Positions 1 through 6,383 are shown, counted from the stretch's first letter. The stretch is DNA of 7,371 nt from an uncultured Gemmatimonadota bacterium (GCA_938030915.1 CALHIO010000150.1:1-7371), one strand, 5' to 3'. Notes: generated by a model not told the origin, from the sequence alone. A program made the numbers and translations.

Positions 1-561
1 GGAGACCCGAACGCCCGCGTCCTGATCGTCGGTCTGGCTCCCGCCGCCCACGGGGCGAACCGGACCGGCCGAATGTTCACCGGTGATCGCTCGGGGGACT
101 GGCTCTACCGTGCGCTGCACCGGGCCGGCTTTGCCAACCAGCCCGAGTCGATCGGCCGCGACGACGGGCTTCGTCTCGACGATGTCCTGATCACGGCCGC
201 CGTTCGGTGTGCACCCCCTGCGAACAAGCCGACCACGGAGGAGCGTGATCGTTGCGCACCGTGGCTCCATGCGGAGCTGGACATGTCGACCGGCGTTCGG
301 GTCATGGTCGTGCTCGGGAACTTCGGGTACGTGCAGACCCTTCGCGTGCTCGCGGAGCGAGGCCTCCAGGTGCCCCGACCCCGCGTGCGTTTCGGGCACG
401 GCGTCGAGGTCCCGATCGACGGAGGGCCGACTCTGCTCTGCTCCTACCATCCCAGTCAGCAGAACACCTTCACGGGCAAACTGACCGAGGAGATGTTCGA
501 CGCCATCTGGTCACGTGCACGGGTGCTCGCCGCAGGCGGTACCCGTACCTTGCCGCCATGA
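1..561 (+). CDS. Uracil-DNA glycosylase, family 5 (UdgB type), 5' end missing
   Basis: This gene removes uracil (and, in known family 5 enzymes, other deaminated bases) from DNA as the first step of base excision repair in the cytoplasm. The frame is open from the first base, so the start lies outside the window; 186 residues are visible of a family usually a little over 200. Residues 11-29 carry the family 5 version of motif A (GLAPAAHGANRTGR followed by FTGD, Asp29), which lacks the catalytic acid/amide of other families at the usual place. Cys70 and Cys85 (C-x14-C, in RCAPPANKP...RC) match the second pair of 4Fe-4S ligands; the first pair should be upstream of the window. Motif B is HPSQQN at 150-155. 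The stop codon overlaps the start of the amidase gene (ATGA), suggesting translational coupling although no shared function is evident. The family assignment is confident; the exact substrate range is not visible. Confidence 0.93.
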   Translation, partial: GDPNARVLIVGLAPAAHGANRTGRMFTGDRSGDWLYRALHRAGFANQPESIGRDDGLRLDDVLITAAVRCAPPANKPTTEERDRCAPWLHAELDMSTGVRVMVVLGNFGYVQTLRVLAERGLQVPRPRVRFGHGVEVPIDGGPTLLCSYHPSQQNTFTGKLTEEMFDAIWSRARVLAAGGTRTLPP

Positions 562-2192
562 ACCGACTCACGCCGCTCCCTCCCGGGGGCACACGGACCT
601 CGTCCACCGTCTCCCGCGATCCTGTCGACCGAGCCTTCCGGCGACATCTCCCGATCGTCCTCGGATTGACCGCGCTCATCTCCGTCCCCGGCGCCCTGTC
701 GGCCCAGGAGGTCGGGGGGGTCGAGCTGATGGAACTCACCATCGCGGAGGCGCACGAGGCGATGCTGGCCCGTACCCTCACGTCTCGTCAGCTGGTCGAG
801 GCGTACCTCGCCCGCATCGACGCCTACGACCGGAGCGGGCCGACGATCAACGCGATCATCATGACCAACCCGCGGGCCCTGGCCCGAGCGGATTCGCTCG
901 ATCGGGAGCTGCGTCGGACGGGAGCGCTGACCGGCCCCCTGCACGGCATCCCCTTCATCGTGAAGGACAACTACGACACGCACGACATGCCGACGACCGG
1001 CGGGTCAGCGTCACTCGCGGGCTCGATGGCCGCGGACGATGCATACCAGGTGAGAAAGATCCGCGAGGCGGGTGCGATCGTGCTCGCCAAGTCCAATCTG
1101 GCGGAGTTCGCATTCACGGCGCTGGAAACCGTCGGATCGATGCTTCCTGGGTGGACCTTCAATCCGTACGCACTCAATCGCGTGACCGCAGGTTCGAGTG
1201 GCGGTACGGCGGCTGCGGTCACGGCGAACATGGGTCTGATCGGCCTCGGTACCGATACCGGCAACTCCATTCGAGGCCCGTCGAGCCACAACGGACTCGT
1301 GGGGATCCGATCGACTCAAGGCCTCACGAGTCGGGACGGCATCATGCCGCTGTACGCTCACCGTGACATCGGGGGACCGATGGGTCGAACGGTCGAGGAC
1401 GCTGTGCGCGTATTCGATGTCATCGCCGGGTCCGACCCGGCGGATGCGGTCACGGTCGAAGCGGATGAGCGGCGGGCGGATTCGTATCTGGACTATCTAC
1501 AGCCGGACCTCGAGGGACTCCGCATTGGCGTGGTCGGTCAGATCGCCTACAAGGAGTCCGCCGACCCCGAGATTCTGATGCGGTTCGCAGAGACATTCGC
1601 GGTGCTGGAGCGTCTGGGCGCGACCGTCGTGCGGGACTTTCACATCGAGGGGCTGGACGAACTGCGTCGGGGCACCGGGTGCTCGCGCTTTCGATACGAC
1701 ATCGAGAATTACCTCGCGGACATCCCGAATCCCCCGATGAGCACGCTCGAGGAGATCGCGGAGAGCGGGCGGGTCTACCGAACGGTGCTACCCACGGTCG
1801 AGCGATTCCTGCAATTCGAAGGCACGCCCGATACCAATGAGCAGTGCATCCGCGGGCGCGCTCAGGAAGAGCGCTTCCGTGACGGACTGCGTGCCGCGAT
1901 GAGCGAGTACGATGTCCAGGCACTCATCTACCCGAGTTGGAGCAACCCGCCCCGGCTGGTCGGCGATATGTCGACCCCCCACGGCGACAATAGCCAGTAC
2001 CCTGCCCCACCGACGGGCTTCCCCGCCCTGACGGTCCCGATGGGATTCGTTCGTGACGGCACGTTGCCCGCCGGCCTCCAGGTGCTGGGTAATGCGTGGT
2101 CGGAGCCGACGCTGATCCAGATCGCATACGCCTTCGAGCAGGCGACGCACCATCGCCGCCCTCCCCCGACCACGCCGCCCCTCGCCAACTGA
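558..2192 (+). CDS. Secreted amidase (amidase signature family)
   Basis: The predicted 544-residue enzyme hydrolyses a carboxamide bond; the natural substrate cannot be read from sequence. The amidase-signature fold spans about residues 58-535. The Ser-cisSer-Lys triad is complete: Lys136 in IVKDN, cis-Ser213 in AGSSGGT, and nucleophile Ser237 in DTGNSIRGPSS. The 24-residue spacing between the serines equals that of characterised members. Asn236 replaces the usual Gly before the nucleophile, as I recall from a known subfamily of exported bacterial amidases. The N-terminus has a long basic region ending in RR (28-29), a hydrophobic core and a likely cleavage site ALSA/QE after residue 49, so the product is exported; RR leaves Sec or Tat open. 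I chose the ATG at 558 because it is the only usual start upstream of the signal peptide; it overlaps the stop of the glycosylase gene. The open frame continues upstream to 252, but there it is antiparallel-free shadow of the glycosylase. The conserved C-terminal GFPALTVPMG and LPAGLQVLG segments are present. Confidence 0.93.
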   Translation: MNRLTPLPPGGTRTSSTVSRDPVDRAFRRHLPIVLGLTALISVPGALSAQEVGGVELMELTIAEAHEAMLARTLTSRQLVEAYLARIDAYDRSGPTINAIIMTNPRALARADSLDRELRRTGALTGPLHGIPFIVKDNYDTHDMPTTGGSASLAGSMAADDAYQVRKIREAGAIVLAKSNLAEFAFTALETVGSMLPGWTFNPYALNRVTAGSSGGTAAAVTANMGLIGLGTDTGNSIRGPSSHNGLVGIRSTQGLTSRDGIMPLYAHRDIGGPMGRTVEDAVRVFDVIAGSDPADAVTVEADERRADSYLDYLQPDLEGLRIGVVGQIAYKESADPEILMRFAETFAVLERLGATVVRDFHIEGLDELRRGTGCSRFRYDIENYLADIPNPPMSTLEEIAESGRVYRTVLPTVERFLQFEGTPDTNEQCIRGRAQEERFRDGLRAAMSEYDVQALIYPSWSNPPRLVGDMSTPHGDNSQYPAPPTGFPALTVPMGFVRDGTLPAGLQVLGNAWSEPTLIQIAYAFEQATHHRRPPPTTPPLAN

Positions 2193-2281
2193 TCGACGGA
2201 CGCGTCGCGTCAGCTGACTCCGGACCTCATCATCCGGCGGCAGACGAGGTCACTGGCCGGAGCCACCGCCTCGGAGTCGAG

Positions 2282-2315
2282 GCCGGGTCAGGTCATCTTG
2301 AGCCCTCAAGCCGGC
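2282..2315. terminator. Two-part stem-loop after the amidase gene
   Basis: GCCGG (2282-2286) pairs with CCGGC (2311-2315), and the perfect 6-bp stem CTTGAG/CTCAAG (2297-2302/2305-2310, loop CC) continues it, leaving a 10-base bulge on the 5' side. There is no T-run after it. It could be a transcript-end structure for the amidase gene about 90 bases upstream, or the CTTGAGCCCTCAAG palindrome could be a protein-binding site. The pairing is seen; the role is inferred. Confidence 0.3.
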
Positions 2316-2374
2316 AACTCGTCTCGTTGCTCGTTCCGTGCTCGCACCTCGCGTTCGCGACAATGCGTGCAGAT

Positions 2375-2418
2375 ACGAAGAAACCCCATCGCTCACGCGG
2401 AAGGCGGGGTTCGTTCGT
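2375..2418. terminator. GAAACCCC-type hairpin, probable terminator
   Basis: ACGAA (2375-2379) and AACCCC (2382-2387) pair with GGGGTT (2406-2411) and TTCGT (2414-2418), separated by a 2x2 mismatch, with an 18-base loop. The T-rich right arm, followed by GGGGGTTTTC, looks like a transcript end. The left arm shares the string GAAGAAACCC(C)ATC with the hairpin at 2879-2917 on the other side of the small gene. The role is inferred from structure and from its position between genes. Confidence 0.45.
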
Positions 2419-2593
2419 GTAGGGGGTTTTCTCCTCACACGGAGGATGTTTGTCCCGACATCCCTCAACGCAGTGAAATCGTACTATATCCGCAGTGACT
2501 CAAGCTCATTGTTGCATCCGCTACAGACGAACGAAACGAAGTCCCCACGAGGTTTCGGTCCATGAAGCCAAGACCTGACCACTCTGTCCTTAC

Positions 2594-2598
2594 GGAGA
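2594..2598 (+). promoter_or_regulatory. Ribosome binding site that decides the GTG start
   Basis: GGAGA lies 7 bases before the GTG at 2606 and is the clearest Shine-Dalgarno match near this frame. It supports a GTG start giving a 70-residue protein whose membrane helix begins at once. Confidence 0.55.
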
Positions 2599-2605
2599 AT
2601 CCCAC

Positions 2606-2818
2606 GTGAATCACTACTACACCTGGAGTGCGTTTCTCGTCTTCGTGGCGTTTTTCGTCGTACTCCCATTCGTGTACCAGTCATACGGACAGACCAGAGA
2701 CACCCATCAGAGGCTGAATGAATTAGAGGAACGTCTCCGGTCTTTCGATGAGATGAAGCGTGACCTCGAGCAACTCGAAATGAGGGTGAGGACGTTGGAG
2801 AACCCTCAATTGGGATAA
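2606..2818 (+). CDS. Small membrane protein with a coiled coil, function unknown
   Basis: I do not recognise this 70-residue protein. Residues 8-24 form one hydrophobic helix rich in Phe and Val. Residues 31-66 are highly charged with a heptad-like spacing of apolar residues (L37, L40, L44, F47, L54, L57, V61, L64), so a coiled coil on one side of the membrane is likely. Size and plan (short N-terminal helix, then coiled coil) resemble PspB of the phage-shock system, but there is no pspA or pspC here and the resemblance is architectural only; a FtsB/FtsL-like bitopic protein is another possibility. The gene has about 51% G+C against roughly 70% in the next gene, and uses codons rare in such genomes (TTA, AGA, several AGG). 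That suggests transfer or weak selection on codon use. It starts at GTG behind GGAGA and stands alone between hairpins on both sides. Confidence 0.68.
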   Translation: MNHYYTWSAFLVFVAFFVVLPFVYQSYGQTRDTHQRLNELEERLRSFDEMKRDLEQLEMRVRTLENPQLG

Positions 2819-2841
2819 TCCTCATCACTCGGTCTGAACCA

Positions 2842-2862
2842 GGGGTCAGATGAACTAACCCC
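2842..2862. terminator. Short hairpin after the small membrane protein gene
   Basis: GGGGT (2842-2846) pairs with ACCCC (2858-2862) over an 11-base loop, 24 bases after the stop codon. It is a 5-bp stem without a T-run, so a weak candidate; the stronger hairpin at 2879-2917 probably does the work. Confidence 0.2.
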
Positions 2863-2878
2863 ATACTTCCAGACGTGA

Positions 2879-2917
2879 AGAAACCCATCCCTTCGTCCGT
2901 TGAAGGAGTGGGTTTCT
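2879..2917. terminator. Strong GAAACCC hairpin, probable intrinsic terminator
   Basis: AGAAACCCA (2879-2887) pairs with TGGGTTTCT (2909-2917), a 9-bp stem. After a 2x2 mismatch comes CCTTC/GAAGG (2890-2894/2902-2906) with a 7-base loop. The descending arm ends in TTTCT. It lies 60 bases after the small membrane protein gene and before the promoter region of the asparaginase operon, which is where a terminator is expected. Confidence 0.6.
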
Positions 2918-2996
2918 CCCGTTCCAGCGTGCTCCCGAAGGCGAGCGTCAGGATGCCGAGATGGGGAAAGCTCATGATGCGACCGCTCGGCGTCCG

Positions 2997-3005
2997 TGCT
3001 ATCGT
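2997..3005 (+). promoter_or_regulatory. Possible extended -10 promoter of the asparaginase operon
   Basis: TGCTATCGT is a TGn-extended -10 candidate (hexamer TATCGT at 3000-3005), 40 bases before the asparaginase start and downstream of the terminator hairpin. No -35 element is visible at 17-18 bases. Placement is good; the sequence match is modest. Confidence 0.25.
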
Positions 3006-3045
3006 GTCGTCCCTCGACCCTGGACCTGATCAAGAGTTCGTGACC

Positions 3046-4293
3046 ATGGACCGACGCGACTTCGTACGCACCACGGCAGCCGGCGTTGCCGCCGCCGCGA
3101 CCCCGACCGCCCTGGGGGCCGCCGAGGCCAGGCCGGAAGGGGCTCCGGCCGTCCACATCCGCCGAGCGCGACCCCTTTGCGTCGCTGACGTGAGCAGCAT
3201 CCGGTATCGGAACGGCGGCCCGGAAAGTGCGATCGAGCGCGCCTACCGCGGGATCACGGAGGGTGAAGACGTCCTCGATGCGATCGTCGCCGGCGTGAAC
3301 ATTCCCGAGCTCGATCCCGACGAGCGCGGCATCGGGTTCGGCGGGCTCCCCAATGCGGACGGGGTCGTGCAGCTGGATTCATGCCTGATGCACGGGCCGA
3401 ACCGGTGGGCGGGCGGTGTCGCAGGGATCGAAGGCGTGCGCACCCCGTCCCTCGTCGCCAAGGCGGTCGCCGAGCTGACCGACCATCACCTGATCGTCGG
3501 CCACGGAGCGCAGGAGTTCGCCCGTCAGTTGGGCTTCGAGATCGAGGACGACCTGAACACGGACCGGTCCCGCGCGCTGTGGGTCGAGTGGAAGCGCCGC
3601 ATCGATCCTGGCCACTGGCTCGATCCCGAGGAACGACTCAGTGGGCAGAGCCGAGCGGGTGAGGACACCGATCCGGACACGATTCGCCGTCGCCGTGGCA
3701 ATGGCTCCGGCTGGCTGCGCGATCCGGAGCACGAGGCGCGCCTTCAGCGCTTCCAGGACGCGGCGCTCACAGCCGGTCTCTCCATGGTCGACGACGGACT
3801 GATCGACCCCGACTCCTTCTGGGGTACCACGAGTCTCGAGGCGGTGAACGCCAACGGAGACATCTGCGGCGTCACGACGACCAGCGGACTCTCATGGAAG
3901 ATTCCGGGGCGTGCGGGGGACTCGCCGATCCTCGGAGCCGGTCAGTACGTGGACAACGACATCGGTGCTGCCGGGTCGACCGGTCGCGGCGAAGCCAACC
4001 TGTACAACTGCGCGTCGTTCCTGATCGTCGAGCACATGCGGAATGGGATGTCGCCCAAGGACGCGGGCATGGCCGCCCTCGAGCGCATCCGACAGAACAC
4101 CGTCGAGGGCCGCCTCCAGAACGAGCGCGGCCTTCCGAACTTCGATGTCCGCTTCTTCATCCTGAACAAGGCGGGAGACTACGCGGGTGTCGCCATGTAC
4201 GGATCGGTGGAATCGATGTTCGCCGTCTGCGACGAGAACGGTGCTCGCGAAGAGTCCCTCGAAGGTCTGCTCGAGGGCTCGCCTCGGGGCTGA
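3046..4293 (+). CDS. Tat-exported N4-(beta-N-acetylglucosaminyl)-L-asparaginase family hydrolase
   Basis: This 415-residue Ntn hydrolase belongs to the glycosylasparaginase family, which splits the GlcNAc-Asn link left after glycoprotein breakdown; some relatives hydrolyse asparagine or isoaspartyl peptides. The precursor is expected to cleave itself before Thr261 (in FWGTTS), freeing that Thr as nucleophile. From Thr261 the family's other key residues fall at the expected offsets: Thr279 (+18), Arg289 and Asp292 (+28, +31, in GRAGDSPILGAG), Thr312-Gly313 (+51, +52). The alpha-chain has GIGFGGLPNADG and LIVGHGAQEFARQLGF, also typical. The N-terminus MDRRDFVRTTAAG with an Ala-rich stretch reads as a Tat signal. 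Two departures: Gly260 replaces the Asp that precedes the nucleophile in the classical enzymes, and the substrate-binding Trp near the start of the mature protein appears to be absent (region 48-56). I chose ATG 3046 for the Tat motif; GTG 3040, two codons earlier, is possible. It heads an operon with the esterase gene. Confidence 0.9.
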   Translation: MDRRDFVRTTAAGVAAAATPTALGAAEARPEGAPAVHIRRARPLCVADVSSIRYRNGGPESAIERAYRGITEGEDVLDAIVAGVNIPELDPDERGIGFGGLPNADGVVQLDSCLMHGPNRWAGGVAGIEGVRTPSLVAKAVAELTDHHLIVGHGAQEFARQLGFEIEDDLNTDRSRALWVEWKRRIDPGHWLDPEERLSGQSRAGEDTDPDTIRRRRGNGSGWLRDPEHEARLQRFQDAALTAGLSMVDDGLIDPDSFWGTTSLEAVNANGDICGVTTTSGLSWKIPGRAGDSPILGAGQYVDNDIGAAGSTGRGEANLYNCASFLIVEHMRNGMSPKDAGMAALERIRQNTVEGRLQNERGLPNFDVRFFILNKAGDYAGVAMYGSVESMFAVCDENGAREESLEGLLEGSPRG

Positions 4294-4297
4294 AGGA
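4292..4297 (+). promoter_or_regulatory. Ribosome binding site overlapping the asparaginase stop
   Basis: GAAGGA begins inside the asparaginase stop codon and ends 7 bases before the ATG at 4305. This arrangement ties translation of the esterase to that of the asparaginase and fixes the esterase start. Confidence 0.65.
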
Positions 4298-4304
4298 TAC
4301 GACC

Positions 4305-5399
4305 ATGACATCTCTTCATGGCTTCCCTCGTGCGCTCCTCCTCACTCTGACGTCGCTTGTCGTCGCCGGCTGTGCCCCATCGTCATCCGGTGACGAGACG
4401 AGCGCGGGATTCGACGGCCTCGCAGACGGTTGGAATCAAATCGCGGCCGGCGACCACACCAGTTGTGCTCACGGGACAGATTTCTCCTTCTGGTTCCGTC
4501 CGGCGTCGACGGACAAGATCGCGATCTATTTTCAGGGCGGTGGCGCGTGCTGGATGGGCGAGATCTGCGCACTCGACCGATCACCGTCGTACGATCCATT
4601 CGTCGACGAGACGGATACCCCGCCTGCCACGGGGATCTTCGATTTCGACACGGATGAGAATCCGATCCGGGATTGGAGCGTCCTCTTCGTTCCCTACTGC
4701 ACCGGCGACGTGCACGTCGGGAATGCGACACGCACGTACGATCTAGCTGCGAACGACTCGCTGCCGGCCGGAACCGTGGAGATCCGGCATGCGGGCAACA
4801 CGAACGCCACCGCTGCCCTCGAGTGGCTGTACGCGCGCGTCGAAGACCCGACACAACTCCTCGTGACGGGGGTCAGCGCGGGCTCTCTGGGCGCCGCAGT
4901 CCACGCACACGATGTGGCCGCACGCTTTCCGGAGGCCGAAGTCCTTCAACTGGGTGACGCCGCCGGTGGCTACCGTGCTCCCGATGCAGTCCCAGCGGTA
5001 CTCGCATCATGGGGCGGACAGGCGACGCTGGAGCGGGTAACCGGCCAATCGACGGACGCGTGGACCTTCGAGTCGGTGTACCTGGGCGAAGCTCGACGGG
5101 CACGGAACCTCCGCATGGCCCAGATCAACTATCACGAGGACGAAGTCCAGCTCGGCTTCCTCGCCATGCTGGGTCAGCGGAACGTACGCCTGCTCGACTT
5201 GCTCGACGCCAACATCGATGACATCGAAGCCTCGTCGAGTGACTTCTCCAGCTATCTGCTACCAGGGGCCCGCCACGGAATCATCCGTGATCAGCTCTTC
5301 TACGAGGCCGTCGTCGACGGCGTCCGACTTCGGGACTGGACCGCCGATCTGATCGCAGGCGAATCCGTGAAGTCGGTCGATTGCGCGGAGTGCCGCTAG
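4305..5399 (+). CDS. Pectinacetylesterase/NOTUM-family lipoprotein
   Basis: The 364-residue product is an alpha/beta serine hydrolase of the pectinacetylesterase (PAE) family, whose plant members remove acetyl groups from pectin and whose animal member NOTUM removes the lipid from Wnt. Its own ester substrate is unknown. A lipoprotein signal ends in the lipobox VAGC with Cys23 as lipidation site, so the protein is membrane-anchored outside the cytoplasm. The oxyanion-hole segment QGGGACW is at 77-83; the nucleophile elbow GVSAG has Ser191. Asp218 (LGDAAGGY) and His324 (GARHGI) are the likely rest of the triad. Cysteines at the N-terminal part and in the C-terminal tail (DCAEC) could form disulfides. 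The start follows the asparaginase stop by 11 bases with its own Shine-Dalgarno, so both genes are one operon. The family is clear from motif order and length; substrate is not. Confidence 0.88.
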   Translation: MTSLHGFPRALLLTLTSLVVAGCAPSSSGDETSAGFDGLADGWNQIAAGDHTSCAHGTDFSFWFRPASTDKIAIYFQGGGACWMGEICALDRSPSYDPFVDETDTPPATGIFDFDTDENPIRDWSVLFVPYCTGDVHVGNATRTYDLAANDSLPAGTVEIRHAGNTNATAALEWLYARVEDPTQLLVTGVSAGSLGAAVHAHDVAARFPEAEVLQLGDAAGGYRAPDAVPAVLASWGGQATLERVTGQSTDAWTFESVYLGEARRARNLRMAQINYHEDEVQLGFLAMLGQRNVRLLDLLDANIDDIEASSSDFSSYLLPGARHGIIRDQLFYEAVVDGVRLRDWTADLIAGESVKSVDCAECR

Positions 5400-5409
5400 G
5401 CATGAAGAT

Positions 5410-5442
5410 CCTCGACCCCTCTTCGAGGGCTCACTGAAGAGG
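5410..5442. terminator. Inverted repeats between convergent genes, possible two-way terminator
   Basis: The 48 bases between the two facing stop codons hold two alternative stems: CCTCGA/TCGAGG (5410-5415/5423-5428) and CCTCTTC/GAAGAGG (5418-5424/5436-5442). They overlap, so only one can form at a time. One could serve plus-strand and the other minus-strand transcripts. There is no T-run on either strand, so this is a modest candidate resting mainly on position. Confidence 0.4.
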
Positions 5443-5447
5443 CCCGG

Positions 5448-6383
5448 TCAGGGCATGCGAATCTCGGTGACACTGAGTGTGCCGCGGAGGCTGTCCCCCG
5501 ACGAATAGCTGGTCACCCAGATGTCGTACTGACCTGCAGACGCCTTGTTCAGCGAGATCTTGGGATCGGTGCCCGTGTGCGAGTCGTCATCGCAGTACCA
5601 ATTCCCGTTCGGGTCATTGATCACCAGACCCGTATCGCCCTCGCCTTCGTTGTAGATCTCCAGATACGCCATCACACCGGAGAGATCGATGATGTAGTCG
5701 GGATCCGATGTCGCGTATCCGACACACCCGGACGCCAGATTCATGGCCGCCACGTTGAGATTTCCACCCGAGACGATGCTGACCTGGAACGGATCAGGCG
5801 TGAATCCGGGCGAAAGGGACGTCCTGCCGAAATTGGAGGTGCTTCCACCAATGCTCAGCGTACCCGTGGAACTCGTGGATCCACCCGCGAGAGACGAGAG
5901 CTCGGTGACGTGAAGGGTGCCCGAAATGTTGTCGCCGACACTGTAGCTCGTCACCCAGATGTCGTACTGACCTGAGGGCGCGTTCGAGAACGACACAAGG
6001 GGATTCGTGCCGCTGTGCGAATCGTCATCACAGTGCCAGGCGCCGTCCGGTGCATTCACCACCAGACCCGTGTCCCCCTCTCCTTCGTTGTAGATCGCGA
6101 GAAAGCTGGTGCTCGAAGTCAGATCGAGGATGTAGTCGGGATCGGACGTCGCATACCCGACGCACCCGCTCGCCAAATTCAAGGTCGGTACGTTGAGAGC
6201 ACCGCCCGACACGACCGAAACCCTGAAGGGGTCCGGCGTGAAGCCCGGAGACAGCGAGGTACGACCGAAGTTCGACGAGCTGCCACCGATGTTGAGCGTC
6301 TGAGCGTGGATCGGAGATGCGGCTACGAGCACGGCGATCGGAAGAGTCCAACGCAGGGAAGGCCGGCGAGTAGTAAGCGTCAT
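5448..6383 (-). CDS. Secreted protein of two tandem PPC-like beta domains
   Basis: The 311-residue product has a signal peptide (basic MTLTTRRPSLR, hydrophobic 13-22, cleavage near PIHA/Q after residue 27). The rest is two copies of one domain, residues 29-162 and 175-308, with an exact period of 146 residues, no gaps, and 98 of 134 positions identical. They are joined by a Ser/Gly linker (163-174). Each copy has NFGRTSLSPGFTPDPF, one Cys in SGCVGY (74 and 220), an acidic CDDDSH motif (Cys118 and 264) and QYDIWVTSYS. The two Cys per copy may form a disulfide and the Asp cluster may bind calcium. The pattern recalls extracellular beta-sandwich modules related to the bacterial pre-peptidase C-terminal (PPC) domain, but no catalytic domain is present, so a binding or surface role is more likely than an enzyme. 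I chose ATG 6383 because the signal peptide begins there; the frame opens earlier at 6467 without any signal-like sequence. No clear Shine-Dalgarno is seen. Confidence 0.85.
   Translation of the reverse strand: MTLTTRRPSLRWTLPIAVLVAASPIHAQTLNIGGSSSNFGRTSLSPGFTPDPFRVSVVSGGALNVPTLNLASGCVGYATSDPDYILDLTSSTSFLAIYNEGEGDTGLVVNAPDGAWHCDDDSHSGTNPLVSFSNAPSGQYDIWVTSYSVGDNISGTLHVTELSSLAGGSTSSTGTLSIGGSTSNFGRTSLSPGFTPDPFQVSIVSGGNLNVAAMNLASGCVGYATSDPDYIIDLSGVMAYLEIYNEGEGDTGLVINDPNGNWYCDDDSHTGTDPKISLNKASAGQYDIWVTSYSSGDSLRGTLSVTEIRMP
5460..6299 (-). repeat. In-gene tandem duplication, two 402-base units
   Basis: The units at 5898-6299 and 5460-5861 encode the two domains of the secreted protein, offset by exactly 438 bases. 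They are about 73% identical as protein. Many third-codon positions differ even where the residues agree, for example across the fully conserved segment starting at NFGRTS. The duplication is therefore old, or each copy has been held by selection, rather than a recent repeat. Confidence 0.85.

Larger units (their letters stand above)
2193..2605. other. 413-base non-coding region rich in inverted repeats
   Basis: No protein-like reading frame is convincing here. The stretch holds a series of inverted repeats. The first is GACTCCG 2216-2222 with CGGAGTC 2272-2278, enclosing ACCTC 2224-2228 with GAGGT 2246-2250. The others are a two-part stem at 2282-2315, the GAAACCCC-type hairpin at 2375-2418 and GGATGT/ACATCC at 2444-2463. 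G+C falls towards the 3' half. TACTAT at 2482-2487 in the AT-richer part could be a -10 element for the small gene downstream, but I see no good -35 at 17 bases. The region must include the end of the amidase transcript and probably the promoter and leader of the next gene. No known riboswitch or small RNA family is recognised. Confidence 0.6.

Noticed and set aside
252..557. Upstream extension of the amidase reading frame
   Set aside because: It overlaps the glycosylase gene in another frame, is Arg/Pro-rich as expected of a high-GC shadow, and would put the signal peptide in the middle of the protein.
456..983. Antisense open frame of 175 codons over the glycosylase/amidase junction
   Set aside because: Arg/Gly/Asp-rich shadow typical of high-GC DNA; the opposite strand encodes two well recognised enzymes.
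2606..2818. Naming the small gene pspB
   Set aside because: Only size and helix/coiled-coil order agree; no sequence signature and no pspA or pspC neighbour, so it stays unnamed.
2375..2917. Integron gene cassette with attC sites around the small gene
   Set aside because: The flanking hairpins lack the GTTRRRY/RYYYAAC core ends and the layout of attC sites, and no integrase is visible. They look like terminators.
2484..2975. Open frame of 163 codons on the minus strand across the small membrane gene
   Set aside because: It reads straight through both the small gene and the hairpin at 2879-2917, shows no domain or signal, and its composition looks random. The plus-strand gene has a ribosome binding site, a membrane helix and heptads.
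2875..3045. Upstream extension of the asparaginase reading frame
   Set aside because: It runs through the terminator hairpin and would bury the twin-arginine signal peptide.
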